Of a stretch of DNA of 64,000 bases, positions 12,935-25,255 are shown piece after piece. The notes below the pieces were generated by a model. The model did not search any database. It saw nothing but the letters and a program-made list of their open reading frames with translations, and was not told the DNA's origin. Position numbers and translations under genes: made by a program. This stretch comes from Scenedesmus sp. ARA3 (Eukaryota; Chlorophyta; Chlorophyceae; Sphaeropleales; Scenedesmaceae): NCBI GenBank assembly GCA_004335835.1, contig RWJK01001742.1, positions 47,109 to 111,108 of the forward strand. The letters are read 5' to 3'. Each line of letters starts with the position of its first letter. Position 1 is the first letter of the stretch.

Positions 12935-13064
12935 TGGTGGTGGTGGTGGTATCGTCCCGGGCTGCTGCAGCTGTGATTTCTTTGGATGAGGTCTTGCTGG
13001 CAGAAGTGCCCTGCTGTTTCTGCTGCTGGCGGGCTTTGGCGGGTGCCTGGGCTTGCATGACCTC
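11716..13064 (-). CDS. C-terminal RING-finger protein, probable E3 ubiquitin ligase (upstream exon structure uncertain)
   Basis: The C terminus is a C3HC4 RING placed at the very end of the protein: CAVCWEG, then CLCSGCASM, then CPMCRQKVQEVVTLAD and stop at 11716. This is the layout of membrane- or IAP-type ligases that transfer ubiquitin to substrates. Upstream lies a very low-complexity region of poly-Ala, poly-Ser and Gln coded by CAG/CTG runs. A long open frame from a plausible 3' splice site (AG at 13066-13065, then AGGTCATGC) covers 13064 to about 12110, but the RING lies in a different frame. The frame changes around the 17-unit CTG run at about 12063-12113, so either a small intron uses that run or its length is wrong in the assembly. 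An in-frame ATG was not found. A possible earlier exon lies at 13257-13110 (LPLTERLESGDQYMFIGR). The RING call is firm; the rest of the model is not. Confidence 0.6.
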
Positions 13065-13082
13065 TGCAAGGCAAAAGCAGCA

Positions 13083-13115
<33 letters not shown>

Positions 13116-13395
13116 CATGCATATGCGAGCGTGCCACAAATGTTGCGTTGACAGGAGTGTTGTTGTGGCAGCAGCGCAGTTCTGCCACAAACAAGCGCAT
13201 GCGGCCAATAAACATGTACTGATCACCTGATTCTAGTCGCTCTGTGAGTGGCAGCACTTGATGCTACTCGGCAAAGCACGCACCCACTTGCCAGGTTGAA
13301 GCGTATGCAGGAGTTGCTGCCGACGGCAGATGCGTCCAGTCAGCGAAGTACATGGTGAGCTGACATGTGCTGCTGTATCCCAGCTGTCACTGCAT

Positions 13396-13808
13396 TCACC
13401 ATCTCACCTGATAAGCCCGCATGTGCTGCTGCATCCCAGCTATCGCTGCATTGCCGGCAAGCTCACCTGGACTGCCGGGGCTCAACCTGGTGCTGCTGCC
13501 CAACCCCCCAGTTGCAGCAGCAGTGAGTCCTTCAAGCGCAGTTAAAGAGCCAGCCCGTACTGCGCTGCTACTGCTGCTGCTGCCACTGGCGCCGGCGTTG
13601 AGACGAGCAATCTGGCCCTCTGCTGCTGGCATTGCCTCCACCCCTGCTGCTACTGCTGCAGCAGCAGCTGATGGCTCTCGCGCTGCCTGCTCACTGGCCC
13701 TGCTGCTGCCACTGCTGCTGCCACTGCTGCTACTGCTGCGCACCCTGCTGCCACCGCTGCTTGTGGCCACCTGCCTACCGCCCGTCCTCCTGGCCTGCTT
13801 CTTATTGG

Positions 13809-13891
<83 letters not shown>

Positions 13892-16787
13892 GTGGTGGTG
13901 GTGGTGGTGTGTTCCGATGATGCATGCAGCTGGCCATTGTCAGCAGCAGCTGCAGCAGCAGCAGCAGTGGTGTCCGATGCTGTTGCAGCAGCGACAGCGT
14001 CTGCCGATGAGCTGAAGCATGTTGCAGCAGCAGCCACCTCAACAGATGCTGACATGTAGAGCTGCTGCAGCGCAGCCACCTCAACAGATGCTGACATGTA
14101 GAGCTGCTGCAGCGCAGCCACCAGCTTCCTGAAGGGTGCAAGCGGTGCACCCTCCCATGCCCAGCACACGCCAAACCATGCGCACACCAGCACAACTGCC
14201 CAAGTTTGTGCCTGTGTAAAGTCCATCTCTGGCCAATCAACGTGCATGCCACCCAAACCACAGCGCAGAGGAAAGCACAGAAGGCACGCGGCACTCAGAA
14301 CAAACAGCGCAGAAGCAGCAGCAAGCTGCCTGGCCAGCAGCCACACACAGCCGCTGTGCAGGCTGCTGATGTAACTCAGCGCACCACGGCCACTGCCGGC
14401 CATGCGAGCTGCTACGATTGTGCTGATGTGCGGCAGCACATTGTGGCCAAGGTCAACCACGCTAGCTGCAGCTAGTGCAGTCTGTGCAGCCATAGCCCTC
14501 CCAGTGGCTGCAATTGACTGACAATATCTGTCTGGCTGCTGCAGCACAACAAGCAGCTCACGGAAGGGTGGGAACTGCACCACGATCCATGCATAGCCCA
14601 CAATAGTTCCAGACACAATGATCGCCTCAATTGCAAACACTGTCTTCTGCACCAAAACAAGCTTCCAGCTAGCTTGTGGGTGAGCAGGAGCAAAAAGCCC
14701 GCCGCATATCTGCCACAGCAAGGTCACATAGAAAAGCGCAAGAGCTACAGCAATCAGGAGCCACGCAAGGCGCGTCGTGGCCCACCACAGACCACAACCC
14801 ACATCACGCAGCACACCACCTATGCGGCACAGCAGACTGCCCATGTAACGCAGCCCACCACGCAGATCAAGCAGCATACCACCCTTGTCAGGGCTAGCGC
14901 TGCAGGCTGCAGCAGGCTGCACACCCCGACCTGCTGCTCGCGCTGCTGCTGCTGCTGCCCTGCGCCGAGGCTTCGCACTCTGGGCCGAGGCGGACTGCCA
15001 CAACTGCCGCAACGCAGCCAAGCATAGTACCAGCACCGTCAAACATGCGCCTGTCAGTTTAAAAGTGTCCTGCAGTGTTAGCTGTGCAGCACGCCGGTCA
15101 GATGCAGGTTGACCCGCCGTACTGGTGCTGCTTTTGGCATCAGCAGTCTTCCTGTGCTCGTGCAGTGGTTTAATTGGCACTGCACCCTGCGGTGGCCCAA
15201 ACTCCCGCCACACAGCATCAAACGTGTTGACGCCTTTGCCGCAGTCAAAGCAGTCAAGCGTGGGCTCTGCTGTATAGCATGTCGCTTATTTAGAGTGCAT
15301 GTCAAACCCCGGAGCTTGCACATGCGCGGCCAGATGTTCGCCCGCGACGTGCCATGACACGAGGTGCTTGCTGGCAGGCCGTATGACGGGGGAGCGAAGG
15401 CACGCGCCGCAGTTGTGCAGAAAGGCTTGTTCTTCAAAGAACGGCAGGGCGCCAGCGTCGTGTGTGTCCAGGCATTCTTGGCAGGCGTTGGGAGCGCAGA
15501 AGTCGTCCTCGTAGGCATCCCAGTTATAGTCGACTATAACTGTCGCAGACGTCTGCAGGGTCGTCGCTTTCGTTGGCAAAACGCGACAGCCTGCAGGAGG
15601 GGAGGGACAACAGCGATGGCAGCAGCAGCAGCAGCAGCATGCATGCATTCGATGCTTGCAGGGGCCAGAAGTGTAGCAGCCCAGGTGTGGCAAATACCAA
15701 GAACATTGGCTTCAGGGTTCACCTACGGAGCAGCTGATGGAAGTGCTGCCAACGGCCAAGCACAGCTTGCAGGGCAACAGACCGTCTGTTGACAACTTGG
15801 GCTACGTTGTGCAGGCTTCATCATGGGGAAAACAAGCCCAAGGTAACATATGGCCTGCACCGTCAACTGCCAGCAGTTTGTACATCAGCTCTGGCGGGGT
15901 TGACATCCGACATGCACTGCAGGCAGTCTGCTGCTGCATATAAACTTGATAGTGGTTTGAAACCACTTTGTGTACTGCTTGCTGCTCAAGGTGGCAACAA
16001 CCTTGGAGTGGGGCGTACTGTCTGCAGCGTGAGCGTTCCTGGCATTGCAATGCACCAGCTCTTGCATGTATGCCTGCACCATTGCTGCTGCTGCTGCTGC
16101 TGCTGCTCACCACCAAACGGTTGCGTGATGTGCGAGCACGTTGCGCAGCACAGTGCTGACACTGTCAGACGCAAGGCAGGAGTGGCAGTTTCTGTAGCCA
16201 GAGTCGCTGACCATCAAGGCTTGATCAAGATCAAGATCAGGGTCAAGATCACTGTCTTCCCACCTGCAGCAATCATCATCAGCAGCAGACAGGTGTTTGC
16301 AGGACTTGAGGCAGGGGCCTGGGACAGCGAGAGGTGGCCGCTGCGCAAACCATGGACAGCATGAAGCCCACAATTCACAGCAATTTCGTTTATGAACATG
16401 TAGTACGCATTCACTGCAAACAACAGCTCATTATTCGCCTCTGAAGCACGTACTACTCAACAGTTGGACAAGATCATTCAATTCAGCAGTTGCTGCAGTG
16501 CATGACAATTGCCATGGCACTGCTCAGTTGCCTGCACCAGAGACGCCAGGGGCAAACATACAGCACCTCATGCCGCAAGAAATGGCTGTGGCTAAAGATC
16601 AGTGCTCAAACCTGTCTTTCAAGAGATGGGCGCAGCTGGTGCACTGGTTCGCTGCTGCGGTGTCATGCCGCTTCATGTGGCTGTCGCGTATGCGAGCTGC
16701 GAAATCCTCACGCCTTAGCTCAGCTGTTGTAACAATTGTAGACAGAAGAAGCAGCCACAGGACGCATTGCGAGCTGCCCCGAGCCAT
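13396..16787 (-). pseudogene. Broken copy (A) of an unrecognised Cys/His-rich multi-pass membrane protein family
   Basis: I do not recognise this family, but a close relative lies at 30438-32756. Exon 1 (16787-16612) encodes a signal peptide (MARGSSQCVLWLLLLSTI) and RDSHMKRHD...QCTSC. Exon 2 (16263-16111) has an acidic DLDPDLDLDQ stretch and NCHSCLAS...LRNVLAHH. Exon 3 starts at 15590 with LSRF and continues with CQECLD, FLHNCGACLRS, SKHLVSWH and WREFGPP. Exon 1-2 and 2-3 phases agree and match the relative exactly. After WREFGPP come several hydrophobic segments, a motif shared with the relative (APLAPFRKL), an in-frame 42-base duplication (LQQLYMSASVEVAA twice, around 14040-14125), then long Thr and Ser runs and a low-complexity tail ending at 13396. 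Two lesions break it: a frameshift at the palindrome 15523-15540 and an in-frame TAA at 15286-15288. The 600-codon frame downstream is still open, so the break may be recent or a sequence error. Confidence 0.6.
15523..15540. other. 18-bp perfect palindrome at a frameshift
   Basis: gttatagtcgactataac reads the same on both strands. It lies in exon 3 of membrane-protein copy A exactly where the reading frame changes. Removing about 10 bases would restore an uninterrupted frame, so it looks like a short inverted insertion. Confidence 0.8.
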
Positions 16788-19610
16788 GCTTGTCCGGCAA
16801 TCGGATCTCTGGACTGGAGTCAGGCAGCAGGAGAGGATGCCGTCGATATCAACATTATCCACCTCCTTGATCAACCTGAACGCTGATCAAAGCATCCAAG
16901 GTTTGGGTGGCCGGGGTCGGACATAGACCGCCACCAGCTGCCACGTGAACTACAGGCACCAGCTGCACAACATGAGCATCAGGACATATCATCATCGCGA
17001 GTGATGTCCAAACAAACTTTTTTACACCTTTCTCACATCTTGCACGTTACACAACGTAAACTGCCTGGAATACTACCACTGTACTGTGGGGCAGCCTGTG
17101 CTGCATGCACATGTGAGGCATCACCAGCACTGCTCCCGCGGAAAGGCCAGCGCTCAGCAGTCGCACTCAGCAAGGCATGCATACGCAGTCTGGAAAAATG
17201 TCTCTCGTTCTGCACACGACCACATGCCCAACAACCAGCAGCACCACACAATACCATGCCATAGTGCGCAGCCTTGCTTTGATGTTGATCGGCAGCCCGC
17301 GAGCCAGGCATTCACGAATACCCTGGCGTGGTGCTGCTTTGATCAAGGCAGCCATCACATGGCTGCCACACATCTGTTACGGGGCTTCGTCACCATGACT
17401 GCGCCTCACAAACAGCATGAGCACCACGTTGGCGACTACGGCTATGCAAGCTTGTGCCGTGCACACCTCGTAGTGCATGCACCCAGGCACACATGCAAGC
17501 AGTGCTACAGCATGCGGTGCCTCATTTGCAGATGCACATAGTGCAAGAGTCTGCACGCACGCCACTGTGCAGCATGCAACACCAGGCGCTTCACTCAGCA
17601 CAGAGTTGCCTGCAGCGTAGTCGAAACAAAAATGGCATCCTGCAAGCTGCCTACAGTTCTGCAGCGCATGCTTCTGCGCCCAAGACACCAGGCTGCGCAG
17701 AAGATGGGAGAGCATACAGCAAGCCTTACACACATGTTTGCAAAATGCACGCCGCTGCTGCAGGTTTGCAAAAGGCACCTGCATGCAATCAGTTGCAGAC
17801 CAGCAGCCGGATCTATCTGTAGCTGCCAGAAGCACCCCACACTGCAAAGAGCAGCAGCACAGCCAACAACGCACTGCGGCACACACTGAAGTGCCGTTGG
17901 CAGTGCCATCCACTGCTGGCTCGTTTGCAAAGGCTGCGTTTCATCTCCTTTGCAATAGCTGCACACGGACGGCACAACACAGGCGGCTGCACCTCAACAG
18001 CAGCAGAAGCTCCAGCCAGCAGCCACAGCTGTCTGCAAAATAATAATCGTGCCTGGTGAATCTGCCGCTGCACATACGCCACTGCAGAATCCACAGCATG
18101 CAGTGTGTACACGTGTGCTGTCTGGCAAGCGCTTCACCAGCCCTCATAATGACTGTTCAGCATGCTCCCGCAACTGCACAGCGCTGTACAATACTGCACT
18201 GCAATAAACCGCTCTGCACACCACTGTGCAGCATTGCACGTTGCGCACCACTGCACAGCACAGCACAGCTGAGCACAGCCGTGCACTGCACACAAGCTAG
18301 CTGCCAGCACTGCATACATTGTGCAAGACACATGCATGTGGCACATGCTGCCAGCTTTGCACTGTTAGCCCATGTGCTGCGGCCCAGTAGACCACACAGC
18401 ATCCCTCAAAGCACAATACCAGAGCAAGTCTCATGTGCCACCGAAGGGCTGCTTGGCCATGACCGTAGCTGCTGCACTGTCACGTGCTGCCACAGCAATC
18501 ATCAATAACATGCGGCCAACAAGCAGCGTCTTGCCACAAAAACCAAGACAAGACAGCGCACTGTACGCCAGGGCAGGTCTAACGCGCCAAAACAGCTGCT
18601 TGATTGTGACGCCGCCGCCGCAGGCTGACTGGTGCAGGAGCAGCGCTGGCACAGGCCACTGCCACGCAAACCACCCTGCTGCCAACGCCACACGCAGCGC
18701 CGAGCCAAGCGAAAACACACCACGCTCTTCACCGGAGCAGGCCTCATGCGCCAGGGCAGCTGTTTGTCACAATACAGCTGCTGCAGGCCACTGCCGCAGC
18801 ACCCACCTGCTACCAACACCACGAACAGTGGCTAGCACAAAGGAAGTACCGTGCCCTCCACCAAAGCAGGATCAAGCGCAACAGCAGCTGCTTGGCCGTA
18901 CGAGCCGCAACACCACCCACAGCGCCATGCCGTCCACCACAAGACCGCAACCTCCACCCAACACTGCAAGGCGGTCTCATGCACGATTCTGACGCCGTAG
19001 CTGCAGGTCAGTGCTGCAGGAGCAACCAACAGCTGATGACACAACCATATGCAGTGCCGTCCCACACAAGCAAACACACAGAGAACGGTGTTGCACAGGC
19101 ACGCCACGGCCGCACACCAGCAGTCATCGCCCCGCGCTACACATGTGCAGCGTTGTTGCAAACATGCAATCGCCCAGCGAGCGCAGCCAGTGTGTGTTGA
19201 ACAGCAGCTGCTGCAGCGCAGCTGGGCAGCCACTGCAACAGCTACAGCTACAGCCTGCTGCTGCATGAGCGCTGCCGAGGCAAGCAATGAGCACGCACGG
19301 CCATGCAGCACGACAGCACGCACAAGAGGAAGCACGCTAGCTGCTGCCACCAGCAAACAGGGGCAGGCAGAGGCATCTGTCAAGCTGTGCTTCAACTCTT
19401 CTGCTGTGCTTAACACTGTGCATACACAGCGGGCCAGCCGACAAGCCGGTCAGCATGTGAGCGCACAAGCACAAAAATGCATGGCATGACAACCGCATAC
19501 GCAGCTGCAGTGCCTGCTGCTGTTGTGTGCCACCGCCACCAGCAGCAAGAGTAGGGCAGGTGACAAAATGGAAAAAAGGTCCAGAAACAACGCATCCTCC
19601 CGCTGCCACC
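16788..19610. other. Intergenic with a decayed tandem repeat region
   Basis: No gene supported. From about 18424 to 19000 five diverged units can be seen, each with a segment like gcaggtctcatgcgcc followed by cagctgcttg. Their starts are near 18424, 18571, 18738, 18866 and 18970. The source of the repeat is not visible in the window. Runs resembling gcactgcacacca are also common at about 18180-18300. Confidence 0.45.
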
Positions 19611-20499
19611 TCACGCAATGGCAAGCCCAGCCATCGACGCAGCAACAGCTGCAGCACTGCTGCGCCCGGCATCGCCTGACGGGACGACACCATCTCCACC
19701 ATCACCTGCTGCTGCTGCTGCTGCTGCTGCTGCACCATGCGAGCCCCCAGGGCGCCGGCGCCCATACCTCCTGCTGCCGCTGCCTGCTGCTGCAGCTGCT
19801 GCTCCTGCTGCTGCTGGTGCATCACCACCACTGCCGCCACCACCAGCGGCAGCGCCAGCAATAGCAGCAGTGCTGCTAGCGCCAGCCGCATCACCACCTC
19901 CTGCAGCAGCTGCAGCAGTGCTCGCCGGCTTGGGCCTCCACACAACTGTCACATGGCCTGCTGCGCCTACGCCTGCTGCTGCCGCACCGCCACCACCCCT
20001 GCCGCTGCCACTGCCTGTCGTTCCCGTGCCGGAGCGTCCCTTGCCCCTGCCCCGGCCCCCGCTGCGCCTGCTGCTGCCATCACCAGCTCCTGCTGCTGCT
20101 GATGCTTCACCTCCATCCCCTGCTGCTGCTTCATGGCCCATCCCGCCACCTCCTGCAAGCGCAGCACTGACAGCACTTGCTGCAGCAGCAGCAGCAGCTG
20201 AGCTGGCTGCATCTGCATCAGCAGGCTGCATGCTGCTTGAGCGGCTGCCGCGGGCCCTGCCCCTGCCACGCTGACGCCGCCTGCCTGTGCGTACAGCAGC
20301 AGCAGCATCGCCCTCGCCTGCCGCCGCCCCTGCAGCTTCGCCGTCATGCGCAGCGCTTGCAGGAAACACATCACCGCCAGGCTCCCCTGTTGCTGCTGCT
20401 GCTGCTGCTGCGTTGCGGCCTCTGCCGCTGCGGCCGTGGTGGCGCCTGGAACGGCCCCTACCACGCGCTGCTGCTGTGCTGCCTTCCCCAGCCTCATCA

Positions 20500-20531
<32 letters not shown>

Positions 20532-21344
20532 ACTCTCAAGGTCGCCTGCCTGCGCACCATCCTGCTGCTGCTGCTGCTGCTGCCTCCTCCTCTCAGGCCT
20601 GCGCCTGCCCCTGCCCCTGCCGGCACTTTCTTCTGCAGCCTCATCGTCTGCTGCCTCATCACCTGCAGCCTCATCACCTGCTGCTGCTGCTGAGTCAGCG
20701 TGAGCTAATGGTGAATCAGCCTCAGCTGCAGAGTCGCCATCCTCCTGCTCGGCAGCAGGCCGCCGCAGCAGCGTGACCCGCGCGCCGTTTGCGCCAGGGG
20801 TTGGCTTGCGCACAGGCACCCACAGGGCCGCAACTGCGTTCTTTGCGGCGTTCACTGCATCATCCACATGCAGGCCTGCAGCTGCAGCTGTTGCTGTGTC
20901 AGCAGCAGCATCGTGCTCGTGTGCTCCGTCCTCAGCTGCTGCTGCACCCCGCCTGCCCCGGCCTGCTGTTCTGCTGCTGCCCCTGGCACCTCTGCCAGTC
21001 CTCCTGTGCCTTGCTGCATCCCTGTCAGCGGCCTCTGCTGCCTCAACGGCATCAGGCTGATGTGCTTCAGCACCAGCAGCTGGTGCAGAGCTGCAGCTGT
21101 CATCTAGCGCGTCTGAATCCGGCTGCCGGCCAGGCTTGGTGCGCCTGCCCCTGCCCCTGCGTGGGCCCCTGCCATCTGCTGCTGTTGCCCCAGCAGCTGC
21201 TGCTTTCGCGCCTTCTTGCCGCTCATCTTCAAAGTCATCACTCTCGCTCTCTGCAAGGTTTGAAGCCTGATGGACGCGCTCCTGGTGTTGCTTGAAGGCG
21301 TCGCGAGACGACAGCACCTCCCCGCACTCGGCACAAAAGAACAT
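19611..21344 (-). CDS. Single C2H2 zinc-finger protein with long RGR/RGG-rich disordered region
   Basis: The frame from ATG 21344 encodes 577 residues. The N terminus is one C2H2 finger (CAECGEVLSSRDAFKQHQERVH, spacing C-x2-C-x12-H-x4-H). The rest is disordered: acidic patches (ESESDDFEDE), many RGRGR/GRGRRR clusters resembling AT-hook or RGG RNA-binding motifs, and long poly-Ala runs. This suggests a nuclear nucleic-acid-binding protein, but no specific function can be given. The stop lies within GCGTGAGG, where GTGAGG could act as a 5' splice site, so a further 3' exon is possible. It is divergent from the exoribonuclease gene, with starts 355 bases apart. Confidence 0.7.
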
Positions 21345-21699
21345 TGCGTCGGGCTATCACTTCATCCTGAGGCAACGAACACGAAATATTGTTCAAAAGT
21401 ATAGCACGTTGATGATAAGATCGAGGCTAACCATGGACCTAAAACGGAACATTGCTATAACGTTTGTTTGTTTTGCTGGTGTCGCAGACGCCCCACGATG
21501 TCACACGATGATCGTCAAAGCTAGCAATACTTTGTTTCGGTGTAGTACCGGCTGCTTATAGCAGCATCACCAGTGCAAGAGCCATGAAGAAGGCAACTGC
21601 TGCTGCCTGAGTTGTGCTGCCTCCTTCCTTTTTTTGCCTGAAGTCTGACTTTATTGCAACGAAGACTATCTACCGGCACAACATAAAAAAATACTAGCC
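21345..21699. promoter_or_regulatory. Divergent intergenic region between the C2H2 and XRN genes
   Basis: The two start codons face away from each other with 355 bases between, so this stretch must hold both promoters and both 5' UTRs. It is visibly more A/T-rich than the flanking coding DNA, notably 21600-21695. No TATA box can be assigned with confidence. Confidence 0.5.
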
Positions 21700-23777
21700 A
21701 TGGGGATCCCTGGCTTCAATACCTGGTTCTATGAGAACAACAAGGCTGCGTACCAGCCACTGGCTCAGACAACAGTGGACCATCTGTACATTGACATGAA
21801 CTCGGTGCTGCACAATGTGCTGCGAAAAGGTAAGGCACAGCATCCTATGTGCCTAAGCCATGCACGCACTGGAGTGGGCTCACCTCCGCCGGTCATAGCA
21901 ACTGGCATGCAGCTGCTGTGCTGCTGCTGCTGCTGCTGCTGGTGCTGGCCCAGCCGTGCCCTCATGCAGCAGCTGCTCAAGATCTGTCTTGTGCCAGCTT
22001 CAAACCGCTGTCTTATAATCCCTGCCAGCCAAAATCATGACAGCTACCACCTGCTGCTGCACAAGCCCTGCCAGCTGCCCATGTTTCTGCAAACCCAGCG
22101 CATTCCTGCAACCCCTGTGCATTCCTGCAAACTTTCCTGCAGCCGAGCACTACGACAAGTACCACGCGCTGCTGCACAAGCGGCTGGACGCCATCCTGCG
22201 GCTGACCAACCCCCGCAAGAGCGTGATGCTGGCCATTGACGGGCCTGCACCGCTTGCTAAGCTCATCACGCAGCGCGAGCGGCGCAAGGTGCGGCAAACT
22301 AGAATTGTTGTTGTGCGGTTTTTGGTAGTAAGTGCTTTGTTCGGGGTGACGCTCCTGGCGAAGCTCATCACGCAGCGTGAGCGGCGCAAGGTGCGCTGCT
22401 GTTGGTGCTTATATGGAAGTGATGTGTGCTACAGCAGTGCTGTGTAGTGCGCCATCTCATCATGCAGCAGGAACCATGCATAGTGACGCGCCTGCTAGGT
22501 GCCATTCTGTGCAGTGCAGCGCAGCGCAATGCAGCGGCCTGTAACCCGTGTAGCACCAGCTTACAATACTTTTGTTTGAGATGCAAATGACACAATAACA
22601 ATGTCATTTGTGGTTTAAAGTTCACAACACTGCGTGTGTGCCTTCTGTGCTCGCAGAAGACATTCTCTGTGGAGTCGCGCAAGAAGGGCCAGCAGCAGCA
22701 GGGCGGCGGCAGCAGCGGCAGCAGCAGCAAGGGCAAGAAAGCTCGCAGCAACGTGGTGTCCAGCACCGCGCTGACACCCGGTACCCCCTTCATGCACGAC
22801 GTGTGTGTGTCCTGCTGCTACTATGTGTGCGCGCGCCTTGCCAACCGCAAGTGGCAGCACGTGAGTCAGTAGTAGCGCTACCCAGCATATCTGTTACACT
22901 TGCGCCTGCCCTGGTTTTGCGTGTTTGCCAGTATCGTACGCTGTCAGCAAATGATGTTTATTGTGGGATGGCCTCAGCTGCTGGTGTGCGCCAAGCAGCC
23001 ACTTTTTGAAACCGTGGACATGCTGCAGCTGGAATAGGAGCTGCCCCACCGTAGCTGGCAAGGGCGATGTTGTATGAGCTGTTGATGCACCAAACACGTC
23101 AGCAACCCACAGCATATTGCCTGTGAATAGATTGTCTGATTTGCAGCTTGAGTGGGAGCTGTCAGGCCCAACTGTGGCTGGCAAGGCTCATATGCATGTG
23201 ATGCTGCTGATGCACCAAACACAATTAAAGAGTGTAAAGTATCGCTTGTTTTGTTGCTTGATTTGCAGCTGGAGTGGGAGCTGTCAGGTCCTACTGTTGC
23301 TGGCGAGGGAGAGGTGAAGATCCTGGGGCGCCTGGCAAGGCCACGCCACGACGACTCGGTGTCACCCGCCGACACACACAGTGAGTGGCGGCTGTGAGTG
23401 ACACGGGTGACGCTAGTGACACGGGTGCGTGTTTGTGTGGGGAGGAGGAAGGGGGCGAGGTGAAGAACCTGGGGCGGCTGGCACGCCATGATGACTCGGT
23501 GGCACCCAGTGACACTCACAGTGAGTGACGCTGGGGTTGACACGGGTGACACTAGTGGCGCGCTTCGGTCACCTGTTTTGGTGACGCGTGTGGGTGGGAG
23601 GGTCAACAGGTGACACAGGTGACACTATTCCAGACACGGCTGGGACATCACGCTAAGCCAGCTTTACTTCTGCTGCTGCTGCTGCTGCTGCGGCTGCTGC
23701 TGCAGTGATTGTTGGATATGACGCTGACCTCATGCTGCTGGCGCTGGTGAGCAGCACGCCGCGGCTGCACACCATCA

Positions 23778-23827
<50 letters not shown>

Positions 23828-24450
23828 AGTGATTGTTGGAGATGACGCAGACCTCATCCTGATGGCTCTTGTGAGCAGCACCCCTCGCCTGCACATCCTC
23901 AACTCAGCGCTTGGGGAAGAGAAGAACCTGAGCCCGCAGAGTGCGGTGCTGAGCGTGGACAAGCTGCATGCAGTGTGGCAGGCAGGCGTGATGGCAGGTG
24001 CGAGCATATATATTAAATGTAATTTTGCATAGCATGGCAGGCTTGCTGTTCGGCTTGCTTCTTACGTTTTTTGAGCCCGCAGAGTGCGGTGCTGAGTGTG
24101 GATAGGCTGCATGCAGTGTGGCAGGCTGGCGTTATGGCAGGTGCGTTGTTTGGTTTTCTGCTTTTGCCTGTACAGCTGTGCAGATGCTGCTGAAGACAGT
24201 GTGCGAGAATGCAGTGCTGAGCGTGGACGAGCTGCATGCACTGTGGCAGGCAGGCGTCATGGTGTCTTGCTGTGTTGCTCAGTCGAAGCATTTCAAGAAA
24301 CGCGCGATAGAGCTGACAAGCATGGTTGCATGCTAGCATTGGCTCCGCTCTCTGTACATCCTGTTGCTTCCAGGCAACTCAACTGATGTCTTTCTTTTAC
24401 TGCACCTCTGCAGGCAAGGCCGGCGCTGTCAAGGGCGGCGGCAAGGCTGC

Positions 24451-24482
<32 letters not shown>

Positions 24483-25213
24483 CGCAGGCGCTTGCAGCGG
24501 CGCAGTTGGCCCCACTGTCCCGGCAGCAGCTGCTGCAGCTGCTTGGTGCTAAATCTGACTTGGCGCTGCTTGCTATTCTGGCCAGTGGCAACGACTACCT
24601 GCCTGCAGTGAAAGGGGCACCAAAACTGGAGACGCTGTGGGCCAGGTGGGTAGCAGCAATACGTTTCGTGTTTTTACTCAGTCTCTGTGTTGTATTGTAA
24701 TATTCTGGCCAGTGGCAATGACTATTTGCCTGCAGTGGAAGGCGCACCACAGCTGTAGACACTGTGGGGTAGGTGAGTGAGCAGCAGCTGGATGGTGCAT
24801 CAGCGTATGTTTTTTGGCAGGATTTGCAGTTGTTGCAGCTGCCTGACGCACTCGGGCTCTAGCTGGGTTTGGCAAGCAGGATAGGGTGGCTGTGCTGGTG
24901 CATGCTTTGGAGTGACCCAGCTCTGCTGCGCTGCGCTGTTTTCCTTGTTGCTGGTGCGCTTTGTTTCTGCAGCTATGTGAAGGTGCGGCAGCTGCCGCAG
25001 TTTGCTGGCTGCTCTATCATCACCATGACCAACAACACACCGCTGGAGCAGCAGCAGCAGCAGCAGCACTTCGCTGCTGCCAACGGCAACAGCAGCAGCA
25101 GCCACAGCCGGGAGCTTGCAGTGTCAGCAGAGCTTGATACGCTGATTCTGTCCGAGGTCCTGGCAGTGGCAATGGAGGGTGCGGGGTACTTCAACACCCC
25201 ACAGCATCCCGGC

Positions 25214-25255
<42 letters not shown>

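Noticed and set aside
17377..17975. Minus-strand Cys-rich open frames
   Set aside because: Cys arises from TGC in repeated gcatgc/tgcagc sequence; no spacing pattern or signal peptide that holds up.
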